DNA of 64,000 nucleotides from Streptococcus bovimastitidis. Lineage in GTDB: Bacteria > Bacillota > Bacilli > Lactobacillales > Streptococcaceae. The notes under the pieces were generated by a model. That model did no database searches. It saw nothing but the letters and a program-made list of their open reading frames with translations, and was not told where the DNA came from. The stretch spans positions 496,001 to 560,000 of the forward strand of contig NZ_LZDD01000001.1 in the NCBI RefSeq assembly GCF_001885095.1, written 5' to 3'. Of the stretch, positions 54,928 to 64,000 are shown piece by piece. Within the stretch, counting starts at the first letter, position 1. Each line of letters starts with the position of its first letter. Made by a program: the position numbers and the translations under genes.

Positions 54928-56358
54928 CTATTCTCGGTCTTTTTTATTTTTTTTTCCTAATACAAGACTTGATGTAGCCATCATAATGCCCATATATAAC
55001 ACGATTTGACTATTTTCTTGGCCAGTATGTGGTAATTGCGATTTATTATCCGTAGCTGTTACTTTTAAATTGTAGCTAGCTTGTGGTGTATGTAAGCCAG
55101 TTAAAACTGGTTTTGCAGGGTAATTGTTTCCAGGTGTTGTTGCTGGTATTTCTGAAGTCGTAATCTCAATATAAAATTCATAAGAATCTGTAACAACTTT
55201 ATAAACTTTTCCTTCGTTTACTGTTGTTACAACCCAGTTAGCTATATCTTTTGTTAATGTATCAGAAAAATCAGAATCCAGATCTATAATCTTTCCGCCA
55301 GTTCCTTTTTCAATACCGGTGTAGTCTCCACTAACATAAGAATCAGCAATTATAGTTGTTGAAATCCTTGCCATTTTCAGCTTTTTAATAGTTTCTTCAG
55401 AGCTTGGCGTACCATTTGTGTCAAAATCCATATCTTCGTCAGTAATTAAAATGGCAAAGCGGTTATCATTTAACCAATCGTAGTTACCAGCTTCTGAAAT
55501 ATAAGATAATGGAACAGTAGGTTCCTCAGTTCCACCGTCAATAACAATAGAATCTAAAGCTGTTATAAACGCTGAGACATCGTTAGTAAATTTTGAATTG
55601 TTAAAATTATGATAATTAACATCTTTTGCATCTGCGTAATCGATTAGTCCCAAGCGAACTTTCAAATTTTTTGCAGCGAGAGTATTTACGAATTGTTTAA
55701 CATTATTTTTCACTGCTTCAATGCTTGGGTCCATTGAGTAAGTATGGTCGATAATAAAAACTATATCAGCAGTATCAACTTGGGTATTGGTTACAATATC
55801 TTCACCTTTAATATATTCAACAGTAGTTGTTTTTATAACCTTCTCATAGTCATTTACAATTTTACCTCCATCCTGGTAGGTAACCTCACTTTCCCAATTT
55901 GTAACTACAGGAGCTGGTTCAGGAGATACTTCTTTAACAATGGTCGTAGTTTTTACAACATCTGAGCCTTCGTAAGTTACAACTTTTTCATTATCAGTTT
56001 CTTCTGTACTTTCTGTAATATCACTTGGTGTTTCAGAAATGGAAACAATATCACCTTCAACCGCTTTATCTTCTGAAATAACAGGTTTATTTATAGTGTT
56101 TTCAATGTCTATATTCGCAACTTCACTGGCGGTTTGGCCATTAATTAAATTATCTTCGGTAACTACTGTATTATCACTTAAAGTGTCTAAATCAGTAGTT
56201 AGCTCTGTTGCAGCAATTTCTGTCGATCCCGATACCTCATTAGCATTAACAGTCTGATTTACGCTAATGAAACTTAACCCTAAGAGGACTGAGGCAAGTC
56301 CAAACTGACATTTCCTAAATGAAAATAACTGACGATTAGCATTCCTATTGTTTTCCAT
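54928..56358 (-). CDS. Sortase-anchored VWA-domain surface protein
   Basis: A 476-aa wall-anchored protein. The signal peptide is of the YSIRK/GS kind (LFSFRKCQFGLASVLLG). A Ser/Thr-rich acidic stalk follows to about residue 190, including two similar VTY...TTT segments. The von Willebrand A domain (about 196-385) has a metal site D204-x-T206-x-S208 and TDEDMDF. LPHTG (442-446), a hydrophobic helix and a basic tail end the protein. VWA proteins on streptococci often bind host matrix proteins; ligand here is unknown. It has its own terminator and appears monocistronic. Confidence 0.88.
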   Translation of the reverse strand: MENNRNANRQLFSFRKCQFGLASVLLGLSFISVNQTVNANEVSGSTEIAATELTTDLDTLSDNTVVTEDNLINGQTASEVANIDIENTINKPVISEDKAVEGDIVSISETPSDITESTEETDNEKVVTYEGSDVVKTTTIVKEVSPEPAPVVTNWESEVTYQDGGKIVNDYEKVIKTTTVEYIKGEDIVTNTQVDTADIVFIIDHTYSMDPSIEAVKNNVKQFVNTLAAKNLKVRLGLIDYADAKDVNYHNFNNSKFTNDVSAFITALDSIVIDGGTEEPTVPLSYISEAGNYDWLNDNRFAILITDEDMDFDTNGTPSSEETIKKLKMARISTTIIADSYVSGDYTGIEKGTGGKIIDLDSDFSDTLTKDIANWVVTTVNEGKVYKVVTDSYEFYIEITTSEIPATTPGNNYPAKPVLTGLHTPQASYNLKVTATDNKSQLPHTGQENSQIVLYMGIMMATSSLVLGKKNKKDRE

Positions 56359-56510
56359 AAAATCTCTCCTTTTTTAATATGTATATAATATAACAAAATA
56401 TTACAAATAAATCTCATTTTTACTGAAATTTTACATTTATTTTTTGTTCATAATTTAATATAGAAGAGTGTTTTGTCGTTTATTATTAGTCAAACGAAAA
56501 TTATTAATAA

Positions 56511-56547
56511 AAAAACTAGAGTTTATATCTCAAAACTCTAGTTTTTG
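56511..56547 (-). terminator. Terminator of the M20-ThrE operon
   Basis: AAAAACTAGAGTTT pairs with AAACTCTAGTTTTT; the stem overlaps the stop codon of the last gene. Confidence 0.8.
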
Positions 56548-56990
56548 CTAAAATTGCTATTTTTCGATTTGATGACGTAATATATTTCAATTAGGGAGTC
56601 AATTAAGAAGACTGATAAGGCAATTGCTCCGGAAACCATCATTGATTCAATAAAGTTTTTGCCGGCTAGATGACTATTTCCTTGAATATAATAATAGGCA
56701 ATTTTATATACTCCAGCTCCTGGAACTATGGGGAAATAAGAAGGTATATAAAATATTGTGACAGGTGATTTGAAGAGTCTAGCTGCTATTTGTGATAAGA
56801 ATGCGATAACCAAGCTTGCACATAATGCAGCTAAAGCAATATCAGAATGTGGTAAGACTAAAAGATAAACGGTATATCCAATAGCACCAATAAATCCTGT
56901 TTTAAAAATTAAATGTCTTGGTATTTCTAAGATAATTCCAGAAGTTACTGTTGCCACATAGGCACCTAAGATTTGTAATATCATACCCAT
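56538..56990 (-). CDS. Threonine/serine exporter, small subunit (ThrE C-terminal type)
   Basis: A 150-aa protein with four or five hydrophobic helices, matching the ThrE_2 (DUF3815) half of the threonine/serine exporter family. In corynebacterial ThrE the two halves are one protein; in Firmicutes they are often two genes. It overlaps the larger subunit gene by 10 bases, so both are made together. The proline/glycine segment SYFPIVPGAGVYKIAYY is typical. Confidence 0.82.
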   Translation of the reverse strand: MGMILQILGAYVATVTSGIILEIPRHLIFKTGFIGAIGYTVYLLVLPHSDIALAALCASLVIAFLSQIAARLFKSPVTIFYIPSYFPIVPGAGVYKIAYYYIQGNSHLAGKNFIESMMVSGAIALSVFLIDSLIEIYYVIKSKNSNFSKN

Positions 56991-57763
56991 GAAATGATTC
57001 CTTTCGCGATAAATAATCCTAATGCTACTCCTACACCTAAACTTACTGCAATGATTAAGGCTTCAAGAATTTTTGATACTCCTGCACCATAGTCTCCTTT
57101 AAAGCTATCTCTGAAACCATTTGTAAAAGCCGTTCCAGGGAAGAGTGGCATCAAGACTGAGATAATGACAATATCGAAAGAAGGACGGTCACTTCCCATA
57201 AAATGAATAATAAGTGGAATTATCATTGCTACAATTGCAGTGGCAACTGTCCCAAAAATAAAACTATTTAGTAGAAAATAAGCTTTTAAGCGATATGAAA
57301 ACAAAAGGGAAAAAGCTGCAACGAGGGATAAAAGGATCTCTGGTGTTTGCCCACCTAGCAAGATGGCGAAAGCCACTACCAATAGTAAGGTTGAATAGGA
57401 AACGATTCTTTCTGAATAATGACTTTTATCAATTGTTTTTAATTGTTTCTGTGCTTCTTCCAAGGTAATCAAACCACTTGTCAAATCGCGAGATATTTGA
57501 TTGACGATGTGGATTTTATTTAAATTGGTATCTCTATAAGTAATTCTTTTAATGAATGTAATAGGCTCATCAAGTTCAGGTCCATCTAAAGTTATAAATA
57601 GGCCTGTTGTATTGGCAAAAACTTCAGTAATGGGTTGATGACTGACTTTTAATATTCGAGAGACTGTATTTTCGACGCGATAGCTTTCGGCATTAGATTC
57701 TAGCATGGTGATTCCTGCTAGAGTTGCTACCTCAAGGACGCGTTTGTTGTATTTATCTGTCAT
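56981..57763 (-). CDS. Threonine/serine exporter, large subunit (ThrE N-terminal type)
   Basis: A 260-aa protein of the ThrE (DUF1212) family: a soluble N-terminal region with ESNAESYRVENTVSRI, then about five membrane helices, with MPLFPGTAFTNGFRDS as the family signature. It probably exports small amino acids such as threonine or serine with the small subunit. The start overlaps the stop of the M20 hydrolase gene by 4 bases. Confidence 0.85.
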   Translation of the reverse strand: MTDKYNKRVLEVATLAGITMLESNAESYRVENTVSRILKVSHQPITEVFANTTGLFITLDGPELDEPITFIKRITYRDTNLNKIHIVNQISRDLTSGLITLEEAQKQLKTIDKSHYSERIVSYSTLLLVVAFAILLGGQTPEILLSLVAAFSLLFSYRLKAYFLLNSFIFGTVATAIVAMIIPLIIHFMGSDRPSFDIVIISVLMPLFPGTAFTNGFRDSFKGDYGAGVSKILEALIIAVSLGVGVALGLFIAKGIISWV

Positions 57764-58983
57764 TCTTTTTGATTTCCTAAAAAATGTAGTGTTGCGATTA
57801 GTGCTGCTTGACTTCCTGTTTTTAAGGTAGGTTGTAGGCTAGGGGCAAAATGTGGGTTGTGGTTGGCATAGATCTTTTGTTCACTAGTAAAAGCACCAAA
57901 TCCCCAATAGAGATATGGGATGTCAAATGCTCTTGGGATATAAGAAAAATCTTCTGATGCTGTCATTGCTTGATAATCGACAACATTGTCTTGACCCAGA
58001 TGTTTAATAAATGCCTCTTTGACTTCTTTAGCCAATTGCTGATTATTATCCGTCACTGGGAAACGATCGTAGACAGTTATTTCAGGTTCTTCATGACCAT
58101 TTCCGGCTTGATTTTCTGCTTTGGCGATTCTTTCAATGCTAGTAATGAGTTGATTAAGTACTGCATCGTCGTAAGCACGGATATTAAGTAGCAAGGTAGC
58201 TTGGTCGGGAATAATATTGGCCTTTATACCTGATTGGATTGAACCTACAGTTACGACTGCAAACTGAAAAGGATCAACTTCGCGAGCAACGATTGTTTGT
58301 AGTTTTAAGACGATTGAAGAGGCAATGACGATGGGATCTATGCTGAGGTGTGGCATGGAGCCATGGGCACCTTTTCCTTTAATTATCACTTTTAATGATG
58401 CTGCGGATGAAAGGAAGGGGCCAGCCATAATACCGACTTTGCCAGCTTGAGGTTGAGCTAAAACATGTTGGGCTAGAGCTAGGTCGGGTTTGGGGATTTT
58501 GCTCATTAGTCCATCTTCAAGCATGGCTTGGGCACCGCTAGCCGTTTCTTCACCCGGTTGGAAGAGTAAAATCAATGTTCCCTGCCAAAGCTCTTGATGA
58601 TTAATCATAAGATGGGCTAATCCTAAGACTGCAGCCATATGCATATCATGTCCACAGGCATGCATAACAGGGACTAGGTTTCCTTCCAAATCCTGCATCA
58701 TTTTGCTAGAAGCATAATCTAAACCAGTTTCTTCTTTGACTGGTAAAGCATCAATATCCGCTCGAAAGAGGACTGTTTTGCCTGGTCCATTTTCTAAGAC
58801 TGTCACAAGACCTCCACCAATTTCTTGGCATGCATAACCTAAGCTTTCAAGTGCTTTACGTAGAAAAGTGACGGTTCCCCTTTCTTGCATGGATAATTCA
58901 GGATTGCTATGGAGATATTTATAGGCATTTTCTTGCCAATCTCCAATCTTTTCTAATTCTTGAAAGAGTTTTTCTATAGCCAT
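57760..58983 (-). CDS. M20 family amidohydrolase (N-acyl amino acid or peptide hydrolase)
   Basis: A 407-aa metal-dependent hydrolase of the M20D family (HipO/AbgB/indole-acetyl-amino acid hydrolase type). Metal-binding motifs include HACGHDMHMA, QPGEETASGA and the late NHNPHFAPS. It cleaves an amide to release an amino acid. GAGGA precedes the ATG at 58983. It is the first gene of a unit with the two ThrE subunits, so one possible role is release of an amino acid that is then exported. A cre-like site lies upstream. Confidence 0.88.
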   Translation of the reverse strand: MAIEKLFQELEKIGDWQENAYKYLHSNPELSMQERGTVTFLRKALESLGYACQEIGGGLVTVLENGPGKTVLFRADIDALPVKEETGLDYASSKMMQDLEGNLVPVMHACGHDMHMAAVLGLAHLMINHQELWQGTLILLFQPGEETASGAQAMLEDGLMSKIPKPDLALAQHVLAQPQAGKVGIMAGPFLSSAASLKVIIKGKGAHGSMPHLSIDPIVIASSIVLKLQTIVAREVDPFQFAVVTVGSIQSGIKANIIPDQATLLLNIRAYDDAVLNQLITSIERIAKAENQAGNGHEEPEITVYDRFPVTDNNQQLAKEVKEAFIKHLGQDNVVDYQAMTASEDFSYIPRAFDIPYLYWGFGAFTSEQKIYANHNPHFAPSLQPTLKTGSQAALIATLHFLGNQKE

Positions 58984-59038
58984 GGTTTATTCCTCACTTT
59001 CCTTTAATTCACTCTTTTTAGTATATCATGACTTTATC

Positions 59039-59052
59039 TGAAAGCGTTAAAT
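59039..59052. promoter_or_regulatory. cre-like site upstream of the M20-ThrE operon
   Basis: TGAAAGCGTTAAAT matches the CcpA consensus at 12 of 14 positions and lies about 55 bases before the M20 start. Confidence 0.5.
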
Positions 59053-59082
59053 TTTCTTTAAGACTTTTTGATTTTAAGCACT

Positions 59083-59117
59083 AAAAACCCCCTCTTGTGT
59101 TAAACAAGACAGGGGGG
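59083..59117 (-). terminator. Terminator of the flavin reductase operon
   Basis: CCCCCT (59088-59093) pairs with AGGGGG (59111-59116) with an inner CTTGT/ACAAG stem; T run on the minus strand. Confidence 0.8.
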
Positions 59118-59146
59118 ATGCATTTGCATGATCAAGTTTTCATTGG

Positions 59147-61561
59147 TTATGAACAGAATTCTTGGATAGCAGTTTCTGTTGCAATTCTACCAAAAGTAAA
59201 GATATCCGTTAGGGAGTTACCACCAAGACGATTACCAGCATGTAGTCCACCAGCAACTTCTCCTGCTGCATATAAACCTGGAATCACTTGGTTTTCAGTA
59301 TTTAGGACATGGGCTTTCGTATCAATTTTAAGACCACCCATAGTATGGTGTACGGCAGGTTTTCTTGGAGTTGCATAAAATGGCGCTTTAACCACTTTCA
59401 AATCGAAAGCCCCTTTATTGAATTCAGGGTCGTGACCTTGATCAACATAAGAGTTGTAGTTTGCTATTGTTTCAGCTAGTACACTTGGTTCCATTCCTAA
59501 TTGCTCAGCTAATCCCTCAATGGTATCAGAACGGAAAAGGGTGCCTGCTTCTACTTGGGCATCAATTTTCTCTTGACTAGTATTATAGGCTGTTTCCTTG
59601 ATAAGGTCGTCAGCAATCAGATAGAAGAGGCCTCCATTATCAATGGCTGCTTGCGATAGTTGGTCACGACTTCCATATTCGTCAACGAAACGTTTCCCTT
59701 GGGTATTTACCATAATGAAATTAGCCGGAGGAACTTGGAGACCTGAGAAGAGTGCTCCTGTTTCTGGGTCTGAGACTGGCATCATTTGTGTGAAGCCCAT
59801 TCCGACGAGGTCAGCGCCAACGCTTTGTCCAAGGATAATACCATCACCTGTAACAGCTGGTGTATTTGAGGTTTTGATGTCATCCGCAATTTCTGTCCAA
59901 TAGGTATTGTATTTTTGCAACATCTTAGTGTTGGCACCAAATCCACCTGAGGCAAGAATGACTGCTTTGGCATTGACGGTAATGGACTGGCCGTTGCGAC
60001 CTTTTGCTTGAACGCCTTTGACTTGTCCTTCTTCTACAATTAATTGGTCAACAGGTGTGTCTGTTAAAATAAGCCCTCCGTTTTCACGGACATATTTATC
60101 TAAGACAGATATAAAGGCAACTCCCATTGGCATAAATGGTTTATGGCCACGACGCCAAAGGGCTCCTACTGGCATTGTCACATCACTATGGTCAAACTCT
60201 ACTCCTACTTCTTCTAGCCAACGAACGGATTCTAGAGCTCTTTCGGTCATGATTTTAACTAAGTCGTAGTTACCATGAATTTCATTTCCTTCTAAGTCTT
60301 TTCGTTTACCTCCGAGGTAGGTTTGGATACGGTAAAGGCGTTTTGAGTCAAAGAGATAAGTTGGATTCTTAAGATACTCTTCTAGTTCTCCTTTTAATGC
60401 TCGGAAATCTTCTAAGTATTCGGGATCTATTAGGGCTTCATTCATATTTTTTAATTCTTGCAGGTTATGGTCTTCACCTGGATTTGCCGCAAAGCTTGCT
60501 TGCCATTCAGGATCAGGTGCGTTCATTGGTCCACCTGCGCGAACGGTATTACCACCAACACTTGGAAATTTCTCTAGGACAATAACTCGTTTGCCTTCTT
60601 GCAAGGCCTTAGCAGCGGCAGCTAATCCCGCTCCTCCTCCACCAACAACAACTAAATCGGTGTCATAGGTCTTGTCTTCTTGATCCAAAGCTGATGGAGC
60701 TTTTGGTCTTGATTTTAGGATATCAGGGTTAGCGCCAGCTTTTTTTACAGCCCGAGCAACCCCATCTAAAACACCATTTGACGTTACAGATGCACCAGAA
60801 ACGGTATCGACATTAAGGGTTTGGCCCTCTAAAATTTCATTAGGGATACGGGTGAAGACCACGTCAGCAATACCACCTGTTTCTCCTGAGGAGTCAATAT
60901 CAATTTTTTCAATCCGGTCTTTGGAGAAAGTAACTGACATTGGTAATTTACCATTATGTCCTGGTGTTGTAACTTCATATGTACCAGGTTCGAAGACCAA
61001 CTCTTCTGGTTCATTCATTTGATCGATAATGCTAGCAAAACGCATAAAGCGGTAGAAACACGTTTCTAAGAAATCGACAGTTCTTTCATCCTTGAGATTA
61101 CCTTCTTGGTCAAAAGCCTTATGGGCATAGCCTAAAAGAAATTCATTTCCCGGCATGACATTGGCGTTAACACCTGGTGCGTCGAGGATTTGTCTCAGGT
61201 GAATTTGGGCACGAGACGAGCCTTGTTCACTGTAAGAAGCCCCGACTAGCATGACTGCTTTCCCAGCAAAGGGGTGAACTTTATAGGACATCCATTCAAT
61301 CAGACTATTGAGTGCTGAAGGTATGGTATGGTTGTGTTCTGGCGTTGCAATGATTACACCATCTGCCTCCTCTATTTTATGATAAAGGTCTTGTATAACA
61401 GGGGTTTGTGTTTGATCATCACTTTCATTAAACATTGGGACGTCGCTAATTTCGACGACTTCAATGTCTACTTTATGAGTAAAATGCTTCTGCATAAAGG
61501 TTAAAAGTTGACGATTATATGATTTCTCAGCATTAGTTCCGACAATTGCAAGATACTTCAT
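59147..61561 (-). CDS. Three-domain flavin reductase (FMN reductase-FMN_bind-FAD), fumarate/urocanate reductase family
   Basis: An 804-aa cytoplasmic fusion. Residues 1-185 are a flavodoxin-fold NAD(P)H:FMN reductase; about 200-275 an FMN_bind domain with [10 protein letters not shown], where ApbE would attach FMN, though Ser replaces the usual Thr; about 300-800 a FAD-binding domain of the fumarate/urocanate reductase family with [26 protein letters not shown] and GNRLGGNS. Electrons would flow NAD(P)H to FMN to bound FMN to FAD to an unsaturated acid. There is no signal peptide and no haem motif. No apbE gene is in the window. The acceptor is unknown. GGAGG precedes the ATG. Confidence 0.9.
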   Translation of the reverse strand: MKYLAIVGTNAEKSYNRQLLTFMQKHFTHKVDIEVVEISDVPMFNESDDQTQTPVIQDLYHKIEEADGVIIATPEHNHTIPSALNSLIEWMSYKVHPFAGKAVMLVGASYSEQGSSRAQIHLRQILDAPGVNANVMPGNEFLLGYAHKAFDQEGNLKDERTVDFLETCFYRFMRFASIIDQMNEPEELVFEPGTYEVTTPGHNGKLPMSVTFSKDRIEKIDIDSSGETGGIADVVFTRIPNEILEGQTLNVDTVSGASVTSNGVLDGVARAVKKAGANPDILKSRPKAPSALDQEDKTYDTDLVVVGGGGAGLAAAAKALQEGKRVIVLEKFPSVGGNTVRAGGPMNAPDPEWQASFAANPGEDHNLQELKNMNEALIDPEYLEDFRALKGELEEYLKNPTYLFDSKRLYRIQTYLGGKRKDLEGNEIHGNYDLVKIMTERALESVRWLEEVGVEFDHSDVTMPVGALWRRGHKPFMPMGVAFISVLDKYVRENGGLILTDTPVDQLIVEEGQVKGVQAKGRNGQSITVNAKAVILASGGFGANTKMLQKYNTYWTEIADDIKTSNTPAVTGDGIILGQSVGADLVGMGFTQMMPVSDPETGALFSGLQVPPANFIMVNTQGKRFVDEYGSRDQLSQAAIDNGGLFYLIADDLIKETAYNTSQEKIDAQVEAGTLFRSDTIEGLAEQLGMEPSVLAETIANYNSYVDQGHDPEFNKGAFDLKVVKAPFYATPRKPAVHHTMGGLKIDTKAHVLNTENQVIPGLYAAGEVAGGLHAGNRLGGNSLTDIFTFGRIATETAIQEFCS

Positions 61562-61572
61562 GACAGTCCTCC

Positions 61573-62172
61573 TTATTTCTTATCCCAGGCAAAATCATGT
61601 TTGCGATCAGTATCAGACTGGGTAACAACTTGCTTAGTAACAGATACAAATGATAGGAACTCAGCAAAATTATCTTCAAGTTCTGCAACTTTTTCTTTGT
61701 AAACCAAGTTGTTATCAGCATCAAAAGCTTGTTCGGACTGTCCTAATAGGAATTCCATACCAGGCATAGTTCTGGCTTTTAATTCGGGAGCATTAAGGAT
61801 TTGACGCAAGTGACCTTGTGCGCGTGATGAACCAAGTGAACCTAATGAAGCGCCAACAATCATGGTTGGTTTATTAATAAGAGCACGGCTTGTGTAAGCA
61901 ATCCATTCTAAAGCACTTGATAATGGTGCTGGAATGGTGTGATTATATTCTGGAGTAGCAATAATAATCCCATCGGCCTCAGCAATGGCTTGAGAAAAAA
62001 TAGCAACACTATCTGGAGCCGTTTTATCTGCAGGCTCATTGAATGCAGGTAACTCTTTAATTTCTAAAAGCTGGATTTCAGCCTTATCTGCAAAATGTTT
62101 TTGCATAAATTGTAAGAGTTTCCGGTTGGTTGAACGATCTGAATTCGTCCCTAATATAGCGACACATTTCAT
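61573..62172 (-). CDS. NADPH-dependent FMN reductase family protein
   Basis: A 199-aa flavodoxin-fold protein, clearly paralogous along its length to the first 185 residues of the next gene (shared patterns: VGTN/LGTN start, FMQKHF, IIATPE-NHTIP, GSSRAQ-HLRQIL, MEFLLG/NEFLLG). It reduces free FMN or a quinone with NAD(P)H. It lies 11 bases upstream of the fusion gene in the same unit, with AAGGAGG before its ATG. It may supply electrons or be a by-product of duplication. Confidence 0.88.
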   Translation of the reverse strand: MKCVAILGTNSDRSTNRKLLQFMQKHFADKAEIQLLEIKELPAFNEPADKTAPDSVAIFSQAIAEADGIIIATPEYNHTIPAPLSSALEWIAYTSRALINKPTMIVGASLGSLGSSRAQGHLRQILNAPELKARTMPGMEFLLGQSEQAFDADNNLVYKEKVAELEDNFAEFLSFVSVTKQVVTQSDTDRKHDFAWDKK

Positions 62173-62310
62173 TTGTGAAAAACCTCCTTAAATAACTTAC
62201 TACTTTTAATATATGCCTAAATTTAATAAAATGCAAGTGTTTTCAGGCACTCATTTATTTTTATTCAAACGCTTCAAGGACAACTATGACTCCGCTTACA
62301 AAAATAGAGA

Positions 62311-62344
62311 AAAAAAGTACTCAAGTTTTAAACTTGAGTACTTT
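62311..62344 (-). terminator. Terminator of the cupin gene
   Basis: A perfect 15-bp stem, AAAGTACTCAAGTTT with its complement; T run on the minus strand. Confidence 0.85.
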
Positions 62345-62357
62345 GATTTAGTTAGTT

Positions 62358-62780
62358 CTAGTGTTCATTAGGATCGTTTTCAGCATCCTCATGTGTTTTA
62401 TGGACAGTTCCCGGAACATGATCAGGTCCAGCATAGATTGAGTAAATTTTTAGTGGTGTATCACCAGTATTTGTAATGTTATGCCATGTATCAGCTGGTA
62501 CTAAAACAACATCATCGTCTGACACTTCTTGCTCAAAGCTGAGATTATCTTCGGCATCACCCATTTGACATAGGCCTTTACCTTCTTCGATACGTAAGAA
62601 TTGATCGATACCCATATGTACTTCTAGACCGATATCATCTCCTGGTTGAATAGACATTAAGGTAACTTGAAGTTTATCACCAGTCCAAATTGTTGTCCGG
62701 TAGTTTTCGTTTTCTTTAGTGTAATCTTCAATATTAACGATATACTTTTCTTTTCCGTGATCCTTGTAGTCAAATGTCAT
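62358..62780 (-). CDS. Cupin domain protein
   Basis: A 140-aa single-domain cupin (Cupin_2). Metal-binding residues are in GLEVHMGIDQFLRIEEG and DTWHNITN. The strongly acidic C-terminal tail (HKTHEDAENDPNEH) is unusual but seen in related lactic-acid-bacterial cupins. Function is not known; possible roles include isomerase or dioxygenase. It has its own terminator and GGAGG before the ATG, and lies between the flavin reductases and the glycosidase. Confidence 0.82.
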   Translation of the reverse strand: MTFDYKDHGKEKYIVNIEDYTKENENYRTTIWTGDKLQVTLMSIQPGDDIGLEVHMGIDQFLRIEEGKGLCQMGDAEDNLSFEQEVSDDDVVLVPADTWHNITNTGDTPLKIYSIYAGPDHVPGTVHKTHEDAENDPNEH

Positions 62781-62885
62781 GTGACTGCCTCCTTTATTTT
62801 TTTCTTAATTAGATTTATTCTAATTAACTTACACCCTCATCATCCCATAAAAGCCCTTACAAGTCAAGGAAAAACAATTCGTTTT

Positions 62886-64000
<1,115 letters not shown>

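Noticed and set aside
62264-62277. cre site before the flavin reductase genes
   Set aside because: TTCAAACGCTTCAA is symmetric but matches the CcpA consensus at only about 10 of 14 positions. I do not list it as a feature.

Overview
The window is a low-GC chromosomal segment of a Streptococcus, most likely from the pyogenic group (the uberis/parauberis/iniae/agalactiae/pyogenes neighbourhood; species is inference). The evidence is gene content and order: ciaRH next to rpsT and coaA, split coaB/coaC with an ECF S component, dprA-topA, trmFO, XerS with a dif site of the streptococcal dif-SL type, an asd-motif RNA, and a YSIRK-like/LPXTG surface protein. I see no prophage, insertion sequence, CRISPR array, rRNA or tRNA. 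Most genes are ordinary core metabolism; the less ordinary parts are small genes, regulatory sites and RNA elements.

Layout. 0-6 kb: pepN (cut at the left edge), ciaRH, rpsT, coaA. 6-14 kb: nucleoside salvage, with an rRNA methyltransferase gene, pdp, deoC, cdd and the lipoprotein bmpA, then a bmp-linked ABC importer (ATPase plus two permeases). Nucleosides would be imported, deaminated, phosphorolysed and fed into glycolysis. Candidate PurR and CcpA sites precede this run. 14-18 kb (minus strand): phosphoglucomutase and the coaB-coaC-panT coenzyme A operon. 18-25 kb: a frameshifted lipoyl/octanoyl transferase gene, fhs with two PurBox-like sites, a DUF1905 protein, cardiolipin synthase, the asd RNA, asd and dapA. 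25-35 kb: an orphan ATP-cone protein, a MocR-type regulator lacking its PLP lysine, an ABC-F ATPase, a structured leader in front of two small membrane-associated ORFs, a lipid kinase, a hemolysin III homologue, a DUF1836 protein, and a LysR-controlled cluster of small oxidoreductases. 35-47 kb: rbgA-rnhB, maa, dprA, topA, a LysR/EIIC/2-hydroxyacid dehydrogenase cluster, the satD-DUF3307 pair behind a repeated promoter/operator, trmFO, and an orphan PASTA protein. 47-53 kb: a complete Bce-type peptide-antibiotic detoxification module (ABC transporter plus two-component system), DUF5655 and NUDIX genes.

53-54.5 kb holds xerS and, just upstream, a 31-bp dif-SL-like site. To the left of it most genes are on the plus strand; to the right every gene is on the minus strand. 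This is what a replication terminus looks like. The right flank carries a 71-aa coiled-coil protein, a sortase-anchored VWA surface protein, an M20 amidohydrolase co-transcribed with a split ThrE exporter, a fused FMN-reductase/FMN_bind/FAD reductase with a stand-alone paralogue of its first domain, a cupin, and a family 1 glycosidase cut by the right edge.

The strongest candidates for new biology are the ~200-nt structured leader plus two small ORFs at 28.6-29.4 kb, the satD repeated promoter/operator, the fused flavin reductase locus, and the asd RNA, which here has its own promoter and terminator directly in front of a separately promoted asd gene. All calls come from reading the sequence; no database search was run.
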